A DNA stretch of 64,000 bases from Streptomyces sp. R33 (GCF_041200175.1 NZ_CP165727.1:558001-622000); one strand, 5' to 3'; positions 16,632-26,013 are shown, counted from the first letter of the stretch. Made by a program: numbers and translations. Notes: generated by a model not told the origin, from the letters alone.

Positions 16632-17672
16632 ATGTCCGGAATCCAGAACTACATCAATCACGTTGCTCTCGTGCTGGATGCCAGTTCGTCCATGTCGCAG
16701 CTGAGTCGCAAGGTCGTCGAAGTCGCGGACCAGCAGATTGCGTACCTGGCCCGCCGATCGCAGGAACTGGACCAGGAAACCCGCGTCACGGTGTACGTCT
16801 TCTCGGACAAGGCGGAGTGCGTCATCTACGACAAGGACGTGCTGCGCATGCCGTCCCTGAAGCAGCTGTACCGCGTCGGCGGAATGACGGCTCTGCTGGC
16901 GGCCACGCTGAAGTCACAGCGGGAGCTGGCACAGACGGCTCAGCTCTACGGCGACCACAGCTTCCTGACGTTCGTACTGACCGACGGACAGGAGAACGCG
17001 AGTCACCGCTGCCCCGATGCCCCTACTCGGGACCCGCGTGAACTGGTGCGAGCAGTGGCCACGATGATCGAGACCCGGGAGGACAACTGGACTCTGGCCG
17101 TCCTTGTACCGGACCAGATGGGCAAGCGCGAGGCCATGCAGTGCGGCTTCCCCAAGGACAACATCGCCATCTGGGACGCCACGAGCACACAGGGTCTGGA
17201 AGAGGCCGGGCAGGTCATCCGGGAGGCCACCGAGAAATTCATGGTGGGCCGCGCCAAGGGCATCCGGGGGTCGCGGGCGGTTTTCTCCACGGGCGCAGAA
17301 GCGGTCAACAAGGACAGCATCAAGGAAGCCGGTCTCACCCCGGTGGATCTGTCGCAGTACCAGCTGATTCCCGTGGCTCGCGAAGCGGCGATCCGGGACT
17401 GGGTCATCGAGTGCGGGCACACTTACCGTACCGGTTGCGCCTTCTACCAGCTGAGCAAGTCGGAGAAGATCCAGGCGCGAAAGCAGATCGCGGTGCTGGA
17501 GAAGAAGACGGATCGCGTGTACACGGGACCGGAGGCCCGGGCCCTGCTCGGCCTGCCCGACACGGAAGTGCGCGTCAAGCCGGACCACAATGACGACTTC
17601 ACGATCTTCGTGCAGAGCACCAGCGTCAACCGGAAGCTGGTGTCGAACACGCGGCTGCTGCTCATGACCTGA
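16632..17672 (+). CDS. Stand-alone von Willebrand factor A domain protein, 346 aa
   Basis: ATG 16632 follows GGGGGAGCGGTC. The N-terminal half is a VWA fold with a complete MIDAS metal site: DASSS at 16-20, Thr86 and Asp118 ('LTDGQEN'). The rest ('DQMGKREAMQCGFPKDNIAIWDAT', 'GPEARALLGLPDTEVRVKPD.NDDF..FVQSTSVNRKL') has no other domain I can name. No signal peptide or membrane helix is present, so it is cytoplasmic. VWA proteins bind partner proteins through Mg2+; no AAA ATPase or kinase partner is adjacent. The codon use is visibly less GC-extreme than its neighbours, hinting at horizontal, perhaps phage, origin. Confidence 0.85.
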   Translation: MSGIQNYINHVALVLDASSSMSQLSRKVVEVADQQIAYLARRSQELDQETRVTVYVFSDKAECVIYDKDVLRMPSLKQLYRVGGMTALLAATLKSQRELAQTAQLYGDHSFLTFVLTDGQENASHRCPDAPTRDPRELVRAVATMIETREDNWTLAVLVPDQMGKREAMQCGFPKDNIAIWDATSTQGLEEAGQVIREATEKFMVGRAKGIRGSRAVFSTGAEAVNKDSIKEAGLTPVDLSQYQLIPVAREAAIRDWVIECGHTYRTGCAFYQLSKSEKIQARKQIAVLEKKTDRVYTGPEARALLGLPDTEVRVKPDHNDDFTIFVQSTSVNRKLVSNTRLLLMT

Positions 17673-17762
17673 CGGCCCGGCGCGTTCAGCGCCGCTCGCA
17701 CCGATCGCTCGTCGCCCGTACGGTCCGGCCGCCGCCGCGGCCGCGTGCCCGGTCCGGTGGCG

Positions 17763-17809
17763 CGTGCGGGGTCCTGCCGCGCGGGTTCGGCGCGGCAGGA
17801 CCCCGCACG
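17763..17809. terminator. Bidirectional hairpin terminator
   Basis: A perfect 20-bp stem, one arm beginning CGTGCGGGGTCCTG, with a 7-base loop GGGTTCG. It lies between the convergent VWA and lipase genes, 90 bases after one stop and 4 bases after the other, and can serve both. Confidence 0.9.
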
Positions 17810-17813
17810 GACG

Positions 17814-19157
17814 TCAGGACAGCGGCGCCGGCTCCTCCGGTGCCAGTGAATTGCCCGCGGGGATCCGGCCGCAGTCGGACGGGGCCGGCCTGCCCGCGAA
17901 GCGGTCACCCAGCCAGCCCAGCGCGGCAGACGCCCAGACCACGGACGCGCCCGTGTGGCTGAGCAGCTCGTACTGGCCGTACTTGACGGCAGAGTTGCCG
18001 GTGGCGCAGTACTGCCGGGCGAGCGCCCGCACGTCCCCGGTGACCATGACGCCGTCGCCCGTACCGATTCCCGGGTGGTTGCCGAAGGTACCCTCCAGGA
18101 CGCCCGCGTTGCCCTGGGCGATGAATCCGGGGACGGTGGGGGTGGCGGCCGAGCCGAGGTTGAGCTTGTTCATCGCCTCCACGAACGCGGGGATCGAGTT
18201 GGGGTCGGCGTACTGTGACTTCGCCATCTTCTTCCACGTCAGTCCGGGGTAGTGACCGAGGGCGTCGAGGATGGAGCCGTGCTCCAGCTCCTTGAGCACC
18301 TCCAGGCCGTAGCCGTTGAGATAGGACGTGAGGTCGATGCCGTAGGAGCGGGAGACGCCGATGACCGCCATGGGGATGACGCCCGACCACACCAGTGAGC
18401 CGTCCACGTACTTCAGGTTGTGTGCCGGGTCCACGAGCAGACCGCCCTCGGCGTAGCCGACCAGCTTGCGCTGGACGTCCGGCGCGTAGCTCGGCGCCAG
18501 CGCAGCGGCCCAGTTGGTTGCGATGGAACCACCGGAGTAGCCCATGAGGCCGAATGCGGTGGCGGAATTCAGTCCGGTCTGCGCCGACTTGGTTGCGGCA
18601 CGGATCGAATCCAATGTGTTCGTCCCGTACTCCGGTCCCGCAGCGAAGTGCGCCTGCTGTCCCTCGGTGTCCGGGATGACGACGTCGTAGCCCTGCGCCA
18701 GCAGTGGCGCCAGGAAGACGGCTTCGACGTTCGGGATGAGGCCGCCCAGGGAGACGTTGCCGGCGATCGCACGGGAGGGCCCGTCCTCCGGGCTGAGGGA
18801 ATCGTAGAACGACTGGTAGGACACCGCCTTGCTGCGGTCACCGGTCGGGCTGCGCACCACCGTGGTCACGTTGGCTGCCGGGCGGCCCTGGGCGTCGGTG
18901 GTGCGGTAGAGCAGTTGGACTGCCTTCAGGGGCGTGGAGATGCCGACGAGGTGGTACTGCAGCGTCCGGGTCTTCAGCACGGCGCCCGGTGCGAACGCGG
19001 ACAGGGGCTCGCTGCCGCCATAGGCGTAGAACGGGTCGCTTGGCGTCGACGTCGCTGCTGCGGGCGAGGACGGGGCGGCGGTGGCCGCCGGTGCGGCGGT
19101 CATGACCGCGGCGGTGGCGACAGCGACGGAGATCAGGCGAACGGCTGCCTTGGACAT
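17814..19157 (-). CDS. Secreted lipase (LIP family), 447 aa
   Basis: I take ATG 19155-19157 as start (MSKAAVRLISVAVATAAV), preceded by GAGG, because it opens a classical Sec signal peptide with an Ala-rich cleavage region near residues 25-35; the frame runs further upstream without one. The mature protein is an alpha/beta hydrolase of the secretory lipase family: 'GYDVVIPDTEG' near 156-166 and the nucleophile elbow GYSGG with Ser208. Asp and His partners are expected near 'EGTFGNHPGIGTGDGVMV' and 'LLSHTGASVV'. It hydrolyses lipid esters outside the cell. It is divergent from the PucR gene, whose product may regulate it. Confidence 0.9.
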   Translation of the reverse strand: MSKAAVRLISVAVATAAVMTAAPAATAAPSSPAAATSTPSDPFYAYGGSEPLSAFAPGAVLKTRTLQYHLVGISTPLKAVQLLYRTTDAQGRPAANVTTVVRSPTGDRSKAVSYQSFYDSLSPEDGPSRAIAGNVSLGGLIPNVEAVFLAPLLAQGYDVVIPDTEGQQAHFAAGPEYGTNTLDSIRAATKSAQTGLNSATAFGLMGYSGGSIATNWAAALAPSYAPDVQRKLVGYAEGGLLVDPAHNLKYVDGSLVWSGVIPMAVIGVSRSYGIDLTSYLNGYGLEVLKELEHGSILDALGHYPGLTWKKMAKSQYADPNSIPAFVEAMNKLNLGSAATPTVPGFIAQGNAGVLEGTFGNHPGIGTGDGVMVTGDVRALARQYCATGNSAVKYGQYELLSHTGASVVWASAALGWLGDRFAGRPAPSDCGRIPAGNSLAPEEPAPLS

Positions 19158-19322
19158 GCGGGCCTCGATTCCTGGGTGGGGGCTGACGCACCGGCACGAG
19201 GTCGCTGGCATCGGCGCGTCAGGCCGGGGCGGGCGGCCCCCGGCAGGGGATTGCTTGAAGGATGCGACCGGGGTCTGCCACATCTGGCCATCCACCGGCC
19301 AGTCGTGTTACCAACCAGTAGG

Positions 19323-19341
19323 TGATGTCCCGGAAACATCA
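19323..19341. promoter_or_regulatory. Dyad between lipase and PucR genes
   Basis: TGATGT and ACATCA form a perfect 6-bp inverted repeat with a 7-base spacer in the 242-base divergent region, 59 bases before the PucR start. A plausible operator for the PucR-type protein or another regulator; no binding evidence. Confidence 0.45.
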
Positions 19342-19399
19342 TGGGGCCGGCAGGCGGCCGCGTCTCCGGGGTGGGGAACAGAGATGTGCGAGGTGGATT

Positions 19400-20674
19400 G
19401 TGACCGGATCCAACGCGGTGGGACGGGACTCGGTGCCGCAGTTCGGCGGTGTGCCGGTCCACAAGCGGCTTCAGGATGCCGCCGGGGCGCTGGAACGTGC
19501 GGTGATGGTCCGGCTCGTCGAGCGGCTGCCCGTCTACGGAACGCTGTCGGCGGAACACCTCGGTGGTGACATCGCCAAGCAGGTGACCCGCGGCATCCGG
19601 AGCTTCGCCACGGTCCTGCGCACCGGCGAAATGCCGGGGCTGGCCGAGGCGGCGGCGATCCGCGAGTCCTCGGCCCGGCGTGCCGACGAGGGCGTGCCGC
19701 TGGAGGCCGTGGTCGGCGCCTATCACCTGGGTGCGGAGGAGTGCGCCGCCCAGGTCTTTTCGGCGGCCGAACCGGGTGACCTGGGCGACGTACTGTCGGT
19801 CCAGCGCCAACTGCTCGCGTATCTGCGGCTGGTGAGCTGTGAGGTCGCAGCCGGGTACGTACAGGAGCGGCAGACGGCGCTCAGTGACGAGCAGGTCGCC
19901 CTGCAGGCGCTGCTGTCCCGGCTGCTGGAGGGCGGCAGCCCGCAGGTCGCGGCCGACCGTGCGGGCATCCGTCTGCCGCCCTGCTACCTGGTGCTGAGCA
20001 TCACCGTGGGACCGCACCCGGACGAGCTGGTGCCCGGCGTGAACCATTCGGTCGCCGCCCGCCGCAAACTCCGGCGGCTGCGCAACGAACTGCAGCGCCA
20101 GACGAGGGGTGTTCCGCTGTCCGTGCTGTCCGGTGACGGCGGGCTGGTACTGATCCCGTACGAGACGCCGGCCGCCGATTTCGGCCGTACGGACCGGGAC
20201 CGGCTCTCCCGGCTGGTCGACCAACTCGGCCGGATGTGCGGCGCCGAGCTGTTGGCTGCGGCTGTGGCCGCAGCACCGGAAGGCGTTGCAGAGGCCGCGC
20301 GGCTCGCCGCCGAGGTGCGGGAGGTGGCGGAGGCGTCCGGCCGAGCTCCCGGACTGTACTTGCTCGACGATGTGCTGCTCGAGTACCAGCTGAGCCGCCC
20401 GAGCCCGGCCAGGGACGGCCTCGCCGCGCTGCTCGACCCGCTCGATGCGCGCCCGGAGCTGCTCGTCACGTTACGCGTCTTCCTCGCGTGCAGCCTCGAC
20501 CGGCGCCGGGCCGCCGCCCGGCTCCAGGTCCACCCGAACACGGTCGACTACCGCCTGCGCAAGGCGACCGAGTTCACCGGACTGGACGCTGCCCGCGGTG
20601 CCGATGCCCTGACGCTGCGCGCTGCTCTCGCCGCCCACGACGCCGTACGGCAGGGCAAGCCCGACTCCGGCTGA
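19400..20674 (+). CDS. PucR family transcriptional regulator, 424 aa
   Basis: GTG 19400 is preceded by GAGGTGG; the open upstream extension lacks a ribosome site. The N-terminal part (about 20-160) is a RsbRD/PucR-type helical sensor. The C-terminal 'LLVTLRVFLACSLDRRRAAARLQVHPNTVDYRLRKATEFTGLDA' is the CdaR/PucR helix-turn-helix, with a GGDEF-like middle (about 170-320). PucR-type proteins are usually activators that respond to small metabolites such as purines, polyamines or sugar acids. It is divergent from the secreted lipase, a natural candidate target. No partner gene follows. Confidence 0.88.
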   Translation: MTGSNAVGRDSVPQFGGVPVHKRLQDAAGALERAVMVRLVERLPVYGTLSAEHLGGDIAKQVTRGIRSFATVLRTGEMPGLAEAAAIRESSARRADEGVPLEAVVGAYHLGAEECAAQVFSAAEPGDLGDVLSVQRQLLAYLRLVSCEVAAGYVQERQTALSDEQVALQALLSRLLEGGSPQVAADRAGIRLPPCYLVLSITVGPHPDELVPGVNHSVAARRKLRRLRNELQRQTRGVPLSVLSGDGGLVLIPYETPAADFGRTDRDRLSRLVDQLGRMCGAELLAAAVAAAPEGVAEAARLAAEVREVAEASGRAPGLYLLDDVLLEYQLSRPSPARDGLAALLDPLDARPELLVTLRVFLACSLDRRRAAARLQVHPNTVDYRLRKATEFTGLDAARGADALTLRAALAAHDAVRQGKPDSG

Positions 20675-20714
20675 CACCACCCGGCCCCTCGGGCCGCGCC
20701 CTTTCTGCCGGCCC

Positions 20715-21581
20715 TTAGGCCGTCAGAGCTGCAACTTCGCTCAGGACTCGGGCCGCTGGTGCCGGGTCGATCAGCCACTTCAGGTGGCTGCCCTCAAGGG
20801 TGCGGACGTCGTACGGGTTGTCCGGCGTCAGTGCGTTGCCTTCCCGGATCAGCCGGTCCTGTAGGGCGAGCGGCAGGCTGGCGTCGTCGGCCAGGCGGAC
20901 GTAGGTCTTCGGGATGCGGCCCCAGGTCTCGGCCTGCGCCCGGTCGGCGGAGGTACCGACGTCCAGGTTCTCGTCCGGCTGGAAGGTGTTCAGGAAGGTC
21001 AGGAACTGCTCGTCGGTTCCGTCGGCGAGGAAAGCCGCCTTGAAGGCCGCGAGGGCGTCCGGATTCGCGGTGCGGAAGTTGACGCGGAGCAGACCGAGTT
21101 CGGCCGGGTTCCCGGCCAGCGCCAGGCCCAGGGCAGCGGCATCCACCGTGGCCATCTCCGGCTCGGCGTAGTAGTCACTGACGTCGAGGTCGACGGGGCA
21201 CCAGGCCGAGACGTAGACAATGCGGTCGATCAGATCCGGCCGCGCGTTGGCCGCAGCCGTGGCCGTCATGCCGCCGCGGCTGTGGGAGACGAGGACCACC
21301 GGCCCGTTCTGCTTGGCCCGTTCGAGGATCCCGATCAGGTGCGCGGCGTTGTCGGCGAGCGTGACGCCCTTGATCGAGCCGGGCGCCGTGGCGAGCCCTT
21401 CGGGATCTTGCGGCGTCTGGTAGGCGCGCGTGTAGGTGGCCTCGAAACCATGGCCGGGCAGGTCGACCGCGACCGAACGGTGTCCCAGAAGGCCGAGTTC
21501 GGCCTGGAGCGGCGCAAAGGAGAAGGAGTTGGAGAAGGCTCCGTGAACCAGTACGAGTGTCGGTTGCATCTGTCTGCTCAC
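20715..21581 (-). CDS. Alpha/beta hydrolase, 288 aa
   Basis: The frame starts at GTG 21579-21581 (MSRQMQPTLVLVHGAFSN); an internal ATG four codons later is an alternative. Features: oxyanion 'LVHGAFSN' at 10-17, nucleophile elbow 'SHSRGG' near 98-103, catalytic Asp probably in 'NPYDVRTLEG' and His in the terminal 'EGSHLKWLIDP'. This layout matches EstC/pheophytinase-like hydrolases of about 230-290 aa. Cytoplasmic, no signal peptide. Convergent with PucR. An imperfect direct repeat lies upstream at 21611-21641. Confidence 0.85.
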   Translation of the reverse strand: MSRQMQPTLVLVHGAFSNSFSFAPLQAELGLLGHRSVAVDLPGHGFEATYTRAYQTPQDPEGLATAPGSIKGVTLADNAAHLIGILERAKQNGPVVLVSHSRGGMTATAAANARPDLIDRIVYVSAWCPVDLDVSDYYAEPEMATVDAAALGLALAGNPAELGLLRVNFRTANPDALAAFKAAFLADGTDEQFLTFLNTFQPDENLDVGTSADRAQAETWGRIPKTYVRLADDASLPLALQDRLIREGNALTPDNPYDVRTLEGSHLKWLIDPAPAARVLSEVAALTA

Positions 21582-21610
21582 TTTCTTTCACACTTCGACG
21601 GCATAAACCT

Positions 21611-21641
21611 AATGATCATCAAAGCTCGATGGCAATGATCA
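21611..21641. repeat. Direct repeat of AATGATCA upstream of hydrolase gene
   Basis: Two AATGATCA copies begin 23 bases apart (21611 and 21634), each followed by related TCG.TGGC sequence, in an A/T-rich patch 30-60 bases before the hydrolase start. Spacing near two helical turns suggests a tandem operator; the regulator is unknown. Confidence 0.4.
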
Positions 21642-21866
21642 AGGTTCGGTGGCACAGGACGCCCGGCCATACCCAACCGGAGTCCCTGCGGAGAGCCGGC
21701 CCCTGCGAGGTGAACGTGGCAGTGAAATCGGCATGTGAAGAGGACCGGACGGGGCGGCCGGCGCGTACGGTCGGAGGTGGGCCGTGGCTCGCTGCCACGG
21801 CTGTCGCCCCTCATCCGGTCGGGGACCGGTCTCGTCCGCTGATGGCGCCGGAACAGGAGCACGCCG

Positions 21867-22472
21867 ATGCGTCTTTACGCCCAGACTCGAGCAGGCCGTT
21901 GCCGGCAGGTGCTCGCCGACCTCATCGCCGCGGTCCTGGTGGCGGTCGCGGTGTGGTTCGCGCTGGCTGTCCACGATGGGATCATGCTGCTGGCCGAGCC
22001 CGGGCGGACGGTGGAGGACGCGGGCGGCAGTCTTGCTTCCGGTCTCGGCGATGCGGGGGACGCGGCCTCGAACGTGCCGCTGGTCGGGGGCATCCTGAAG
22101 AAACCGCTGCAGTCCGCCGCCGAGGCCGGCAACGGGCTCTCCGATGCCGGGCAGTCGATGCAGGACGCGGTGGGCCGGGTGGCCGACCTGACCGCATGGG
22201 TCCTGATCGTCGTCTCGGTGGCGATCGTGCTGGCACTCTGGCTGCCCCCGCGCGTGCGTTGGATCCGGCGCAGTGCTCGGATCCGAGGCCTTCTCGACAC
22301 TCCCGGCGGTGCTGATCTGCTTGCCCTGCGTGCCCTGACGGGGCCGGTGAGGGACCTCGCAACGGTCGCCGTTCCGCCGGAGGGTCTCGCCGCTGCCTGG
22401 CGCCGGGCAGACGAGCAGGTCATCGGCGAGCTGTCCCGGGTGGCGCTCAGGCAAGCCGGCCTGCGCCCCTGA
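21867..22472 (+). CDS. Membrane protein of unknown function, 201 aa
   Basis: ATG 21867 behind AGGAG at 21856-21860. A helix near residues 16-38 ('VLADLIAAVLVAVAVWFALAV') and a second near 112-130 ('LTAWVLIVVSVAIVLALWLPP') frame a Gly/Ala/Asp-rich periplasmic segment ('ASGLGDAGDAASNVPLVGGILKKPLQSAAEAGNGL'). A basic cytoplasmic tail follows. The layout resembles small two-helix actinobacterial membrane proteins, but I cannot name a family. It ends 94 bases before the convergent sulfatase. Confidence 0.75.
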   Translation: MRLYAQTRAGRCRQVLADLIAAVLVAVAVWFALAVHDGIMLLAEPGRTVEDAGGSLASGLGDAGDAASNVPLVGGILKKPLQSAAEAGNGLSDAGQSMQDAVGRVADLTAWVLIVVSVAIVLALWLPPRVRWIRRSARIRGLLDTPGGADLLALRALTGPVRDLATVAVPPEGLAAAWRRADEQVIGELSRVALRQAGLRP

Positions 22473-22566
22473 TGGCCGCCTTCGATGCCCGCATCGGCCT
22501 CCGGTGACGGCGCGGCGGAGATCACCGAACGCATCATTGCAGCCGGCCCTGAAGCGGGCCTCCCGC

Positions 22567-24792
22567 TCAGCGCACGGTCACCCGGGCGAGGGCCCAGGAG
22601 GTGTGGTCGAACGCCGAGTTGGCGTTGGCGTCCTCGACGACCAAGTGCAGCAGCTTCACCCCGCGCACGTCGAGATCCACCGGCACGGGACCGCCCGCGC
22701 CGGTCAGCTTGCCGCTGGTGAACAGCACCCTCCCGTCGCCCCGCACCGAGGCCTTCGTCGCGCCGGTGGCGGCCTGGTTGGTCGAGAAGTCGTCGATGCC
22801 GACGAGCGCCGTGAAGCGGTCTGCCGTTCCGCCGAGGTGGTAGACGATCTCGGAGGGTGCATGGACGCCGAGGCCCTTGGCGTAGGTCACGCCGCCGAAC
22901 GAGATCGGCGCGCCGTCCCCGGCCGCCTGTCGCCCGTTGGACCGGTCTCGTTCCACCGGACCCCAGCCGTTGGTGGCCGACACCCACTCGAGATCGCTCA
23001 GGTAGGCGTCGGCGACCGGCGCCGGCGGCACCGTGGAAACCCCTTCCGTGGCGGAGTAGCGCAGCGGCCCGGTCGGCGACTCCGCGGTGCCGTCGACGGT
23101 CAGTGGCCACCGCGTGCCGGGGGTGGCCGTCGCGGCCGGGGTGACCCGCCAGGACGTGGTCAGGGTGGCTCCGGCGCCCAGCAGGTCCTGGCCGGTCGCG
23201 GTGGCCGCCTGGACCTGCCAGCCTGCCGGGGCGCGCAGCGCGAGGAGTGCGCGGGTCCAGGGCTTGCCCGACCCGTTGCCCAGGATCGCGGTGACCGTGA
23301 AGGCCTGACCGGGCACGGCCGGCCCCTGGACCTGCGCGCGGACTCCGAAGGGCTTGCGGACGTACGTGTCCACCCACGAGGAACGCATGAGGGCGACCAG
23401 GCCGGTCACCACCGACGGGTTGGCGGCGGCGACGTCGCGCCGCTCGCCGGCATCGGAGGCGAGGTCGTACAGCTCGACCTGCCACTGCGCGTCGGGCAAC
23501 GCGTGGTCCCTGACGGGCGCGAACCGCACGGCCTTCCAGTCGTCCTTGCGTACGGCCTCGGCGAGCCAGGTGGCGCGGCCGCCGTCCTCGGTGTTGGCGC
23601 GGCTGGTGACGCCGCGTTCGTCCCGGTACCAGTACAGGTGGTTGTGGCGTGCCGCGTTCGGGCTTCCGGCGAGCAGCGGGGCGGCCGACAGTCCGTCGAT
23701 GTCGGCGGGTGCGGGTGCGCCGCCGAGTTCCGCCAGGGTGGGCAGTACGTCGGTGAGCGAGGTGGGGCGGTCGGTGGTGCCCGCTCCGATCCGGCCCGGT
23801 GCCCATGCGATCAGCGGAACGCGGATGCCGCCCTCGTAGAGGTTGCGCTTGTAGCCGCGCAGCGGGCCGTTCGCGTCGAATAGGTCGGGGTTGACCCCGC
23901 CTTCCTCGTGCGGGCCGTTGTCGCTGGTGACGAGGACGACGGTGTTCTCGGCGATGCCCAGCGCGCGCAGCCGGTCGGTGACCTTCCCGACGAGCGTGTC
24001 GAAGTAGGTGATCTGGGCGGCGTGGCCCTTGTTCTGCTGGGTCCAGGTACGGGAGGCGTAGGCGCCGACGTCAGGGATGTCGCTCGGTGCGTGCGGCACG
24101 GTCGGTGTGAGGAACAGCAGGAAGGGCTCGGCGGCGTGGTCAGCGATGAAGTCCAGCGCGCGCTGCTCGATGAGCTGGGGGGCGTAGGCGCCCTTCGCGC
24201 CGCCCGCGTTGGCGGCGATCGTCTCCTTCGCGCCGTTGTGCCACAGGTACTGCGGGTAGTACTCGTGCGCGTGCCCGTGGTCGATGTATCCGTAGAACTC
24301 CTCGAAACCACGGGGGTTGGGATGGCTGGGCTGGTCGCCCTCCTCCGGCCCGAAGCCCCACTTCCCGATCACCGCGGTCCGGTAGCCGCGGGCTCGCAGC
24401 ACCTCGGCGAAGGTGGTGTCACCGGCCTTCAGCGCGCCGGGGGCGCCGTCGGGATTGGCCCGGACGGCGGAGTGCCCGGTGTGCAGGCCGGTCAGCAGCG
24501 AGCAGCGGGAAGGCGCGCAGACCGCCGCCGTCGAGTAGGCGTCGGTGAACCTCAGGCCCTCGGCGGCGAGCCGGTCGATCCGCGGTGTGGTGATCAGCTT
24601 CTGGCCGTACGCGCCGAGGTCGCCGTAGCCGAGGTCGTCGGCAAGGATCACCACGAGGTTCGGAGTCGCCGTACCGGCGGTGGTGGCGGCCCGGGCTGCC
24701 TGAGCCGTCGCCCGGGCCTCCGGCGCGGCGGGGAGCGCGGCGAGGCCCAGGGTGGCTGCGGACCCGGCGAGGAAGTGGCGGCGGGTGGACAT
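22567..24792 (-). CDS. Type I sulfatase with C-terminal NPCBM-like domain, 741 aa
   Basis: ATG 24790-24792 with AAGGAG upstream. A Tat signal starts the protein (Arg4-Arg5, 'TRRHFLAG', Ala-rich h-region). The sulfatase domain (about 44-470) carries the formylglycine motif C-A-P-S-R at 92-96, 'ADDLGYGD' and 'SDNGPHEEGG' for Ca2+ binding. Beyond residue 490 are a NEW3-like beta domain and a C-terminal NPCBM-type carbohydrate module ('YAKGLGVHAPSEIVYHLGG'), suggesting a sulfated glycan substrate. The Cys must be oxidised to formylglycine before Tat export; the FGE gene at 46289-47215 could do this. It is the last gene of the leftward sulfur operon, 75 bases after an LLM gene. Confidence 0.92.
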   Translation of the reverse strand: MSTRRHFLAGSAATLGLAALPAAPEARATAQAARAATTAGTATPNLVVILADDLGYGDLGAYGQKLITTPRIDRLAAEGLRFTDAYSTAAVCAPSRCSLLTGLHTGHSAVRANPDGAPGALKAGDTTFAEVLRARGYRTAVIGKWGFGPEEGDQPSHPNPRGFEEFYGYIDHGHAHEYYPQYLWHNGAKETIAANAGGAKGAYAPQLIEQRALDFIADHAAEPFLLFLTPTVPHAPSDIPDVGAYASRTWTQQNKGHAAQITYFDTLVGKVTDRLRALGIAENTVVLVTSDNGPHEEGGVNPDLFDANGPLRGYKRNLYEGGIRVPLIAWAPGRIGAGTTDRPTSLTDVLPTLAELGGAPAPADIDGLSAAPLLAGSPNAARHNHLYWYRDERGVTSRANTEDGGRATWLAEAVRKDDWKAVRFAPVRDHALPDAQWQVELYDLASDAGERRDVAAANPSVVTGLVALMRSSWVDTYVRKPFGVRAQVQGPAVPGQAFTVTAILGNGSGKPWTRALLALRAPAGWQVQAATATGQDLLGAGATLTTSWRVTPAATATPGTRWPLTVDGTAESPTGPLRYSATEGVSTVPPAPVADAYLSDLEWVSATNGWGPVERDRSNGRQAAGDGAPISFGGVTYAKGLGVHAPSEIVYHLGGTADRFTALVGIDDFSTNQAATGATKASVRGDGRVLFTSGKLTGAGGPVPVDLDVRGVKLLHLVVEDANANSAFDHTSWALARVTVR

Positions 24793-24867
24793 CGGGGGCT
24801 CCTTGGCTCTCGCGGGACGGGATTCGATCATGCGGAGAGCACCCGCCCGATGGCCATGCACATGGCA

Positions 24868-26013
24868 TTAAGAACGTGTGACGGCGGCTCGGTCGGCGCC
24901 GGAGCGACGCTGCCACTCCTCGGCCAGCAGACGGTAGGAGCGCACCCGGTCCGCGTGGTCGTGCGTGATGGTGGTGATCAGCAACTCATCTGCCCCGGTG
25001 GCCTCTTGGAGCCGCTCCAGGTGGTCGGCGACGGTCCGTGCCGAGCCGACGAACTGGGTCTCCACCCGGTCGGCAACGAGTGTGCGATCCGCCTCGGTCC
25101 AGGGCAGGGCACGCGCCTCGGCAGGCGTGGGGAAGGGGATGGCGCCCTCGGCGGTACGGATGCTGCGCACCCAGGGCGCGTACCCGGTGGCGAGTTCGCG
25201 TGCGGTCGCGTCGTCCTCGGCGACGACGACATCGGCGGACACCGTCAGGTACGGCCGGTCCAGGTCGGCCGACGGCTTGAAGGCGGCCCGGTAGCCGTCG
25301 GCTGCCTCCAGCACAGAAGCGGGACTGACGTGGTAATTGGCCGCGAACCGCAGCCCGTTGCGGCCCGCCGTCTCCGCACTCACCCCGCCACTGCTGCCCA
25401 GGATCCACACCTGTACGTCGGCCCCCTCGCCCGGGACGGCATGTGCTTCCACTCCTTCCGGGGAGCGGTAGTCGCCCCGCAGCAGCGCGAGCAGGTCGTC
25501 CACCTGCTCGGCGTAGTCCTGCGGCTGGGCTCCGGGCAGGTTCAGCAGCCTCTGCTGGAGCGCGACCCGCGGATGACCCAGCAGGTGCGCGAAGGAGAAC
25601 CGGGCCGGGATGCGGAGCCCGTTCGGGGTGTACCCCGCGAACGGGGTTTCCTGTGACGTCCGTTGCGGCGGACGGCCGGCCGAGCGGCCCAGGCCCAGGT
25701 CCAGGCGACCGGGGTGCAGCGCGTCGATCAGGCCGAACTCCTCGACCGTGGACAGCGCGGTGCGGTGCCCGAGCTGGACGGCGCCGGAGCCCAGCCGGAT
25801 GGTCGAGGTCGCGGAGGCGGTCAGCGCGAGCACGACCGCCGGGGAGGTCCCGGCGACCCCCGGATTGAGGTGGTGCTCGGCGAACCAGTAGCGGGCGTAG
25901 CCGAACGCCTCCGTCTGCCGGGCGAGATCGATGCTGTGGTGCAGGGCCTCGGCGGCTGTGGAACCGGACGGGACCGGGACGAGGTCGAGGACCCCGAGGG
26001 GGATGCCGGACAT
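24868..26013 (-). CDS. LLM class flavin-dependent oxidoreductase (luciferase-like), 381 aa
   Basis: ATG 26011-26013 with GGAG upstream. A single bacterial-luciferase-like TIM barrel: 'GYARYWFAEHHLNPGVAGTSPAVVLALTA' (about 38-66), 'STIRLGSGAVQLGHRTALSTVEEFGLIDALHPGRLDLGLGR' (about 70-112), 'VWILGSSGGVSAETAGRNGLRFAANYHVSP' (about 200-230). The family oxidises substrates with reduced FMN supplied by a separate reductase; sulfur-cluster members cleave C-S bonds of sulfonates or sulfones. The sub-family is closest to the MsnO8-like LLM proteins. It follows another LLM gene by 11 bases and is clearly co-transcribed. No flavin reductase is seen in this window. Confidence 0.88.
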   Translation of the reverse strand: MSGIPLGVLDLVPVPSGSTAAEALHHSIDLARQTEAFGYARYWFAEHHLNPGVAGTSPAVVLALTASATSTIRLGSGAVQLGHRTALSTVEEFGLIDALHPGRLDLGLGRSAGRPPQRTSQETPFAGYTPNGLRIPARFSFAHLLGHPRVALQQRLLNLPGAQPQDYAEQVDDLLALLRGDYRSPEGVEAHAVPGEGADVQVWILGSSGGVSAETAGRNGLRFAANYHVSPASVLEAADGYRAAFKPSADLDRPYLTVSADVVVAEDDATARELATGYAPWVRSIRTAEGAIPFPTPAEARALPWTEADRTLVADRVETQFVGSARTVADHLERLQEATGADELLITTITHDHADRVRSYRLLAEEWQRRSGADRAAVTRS

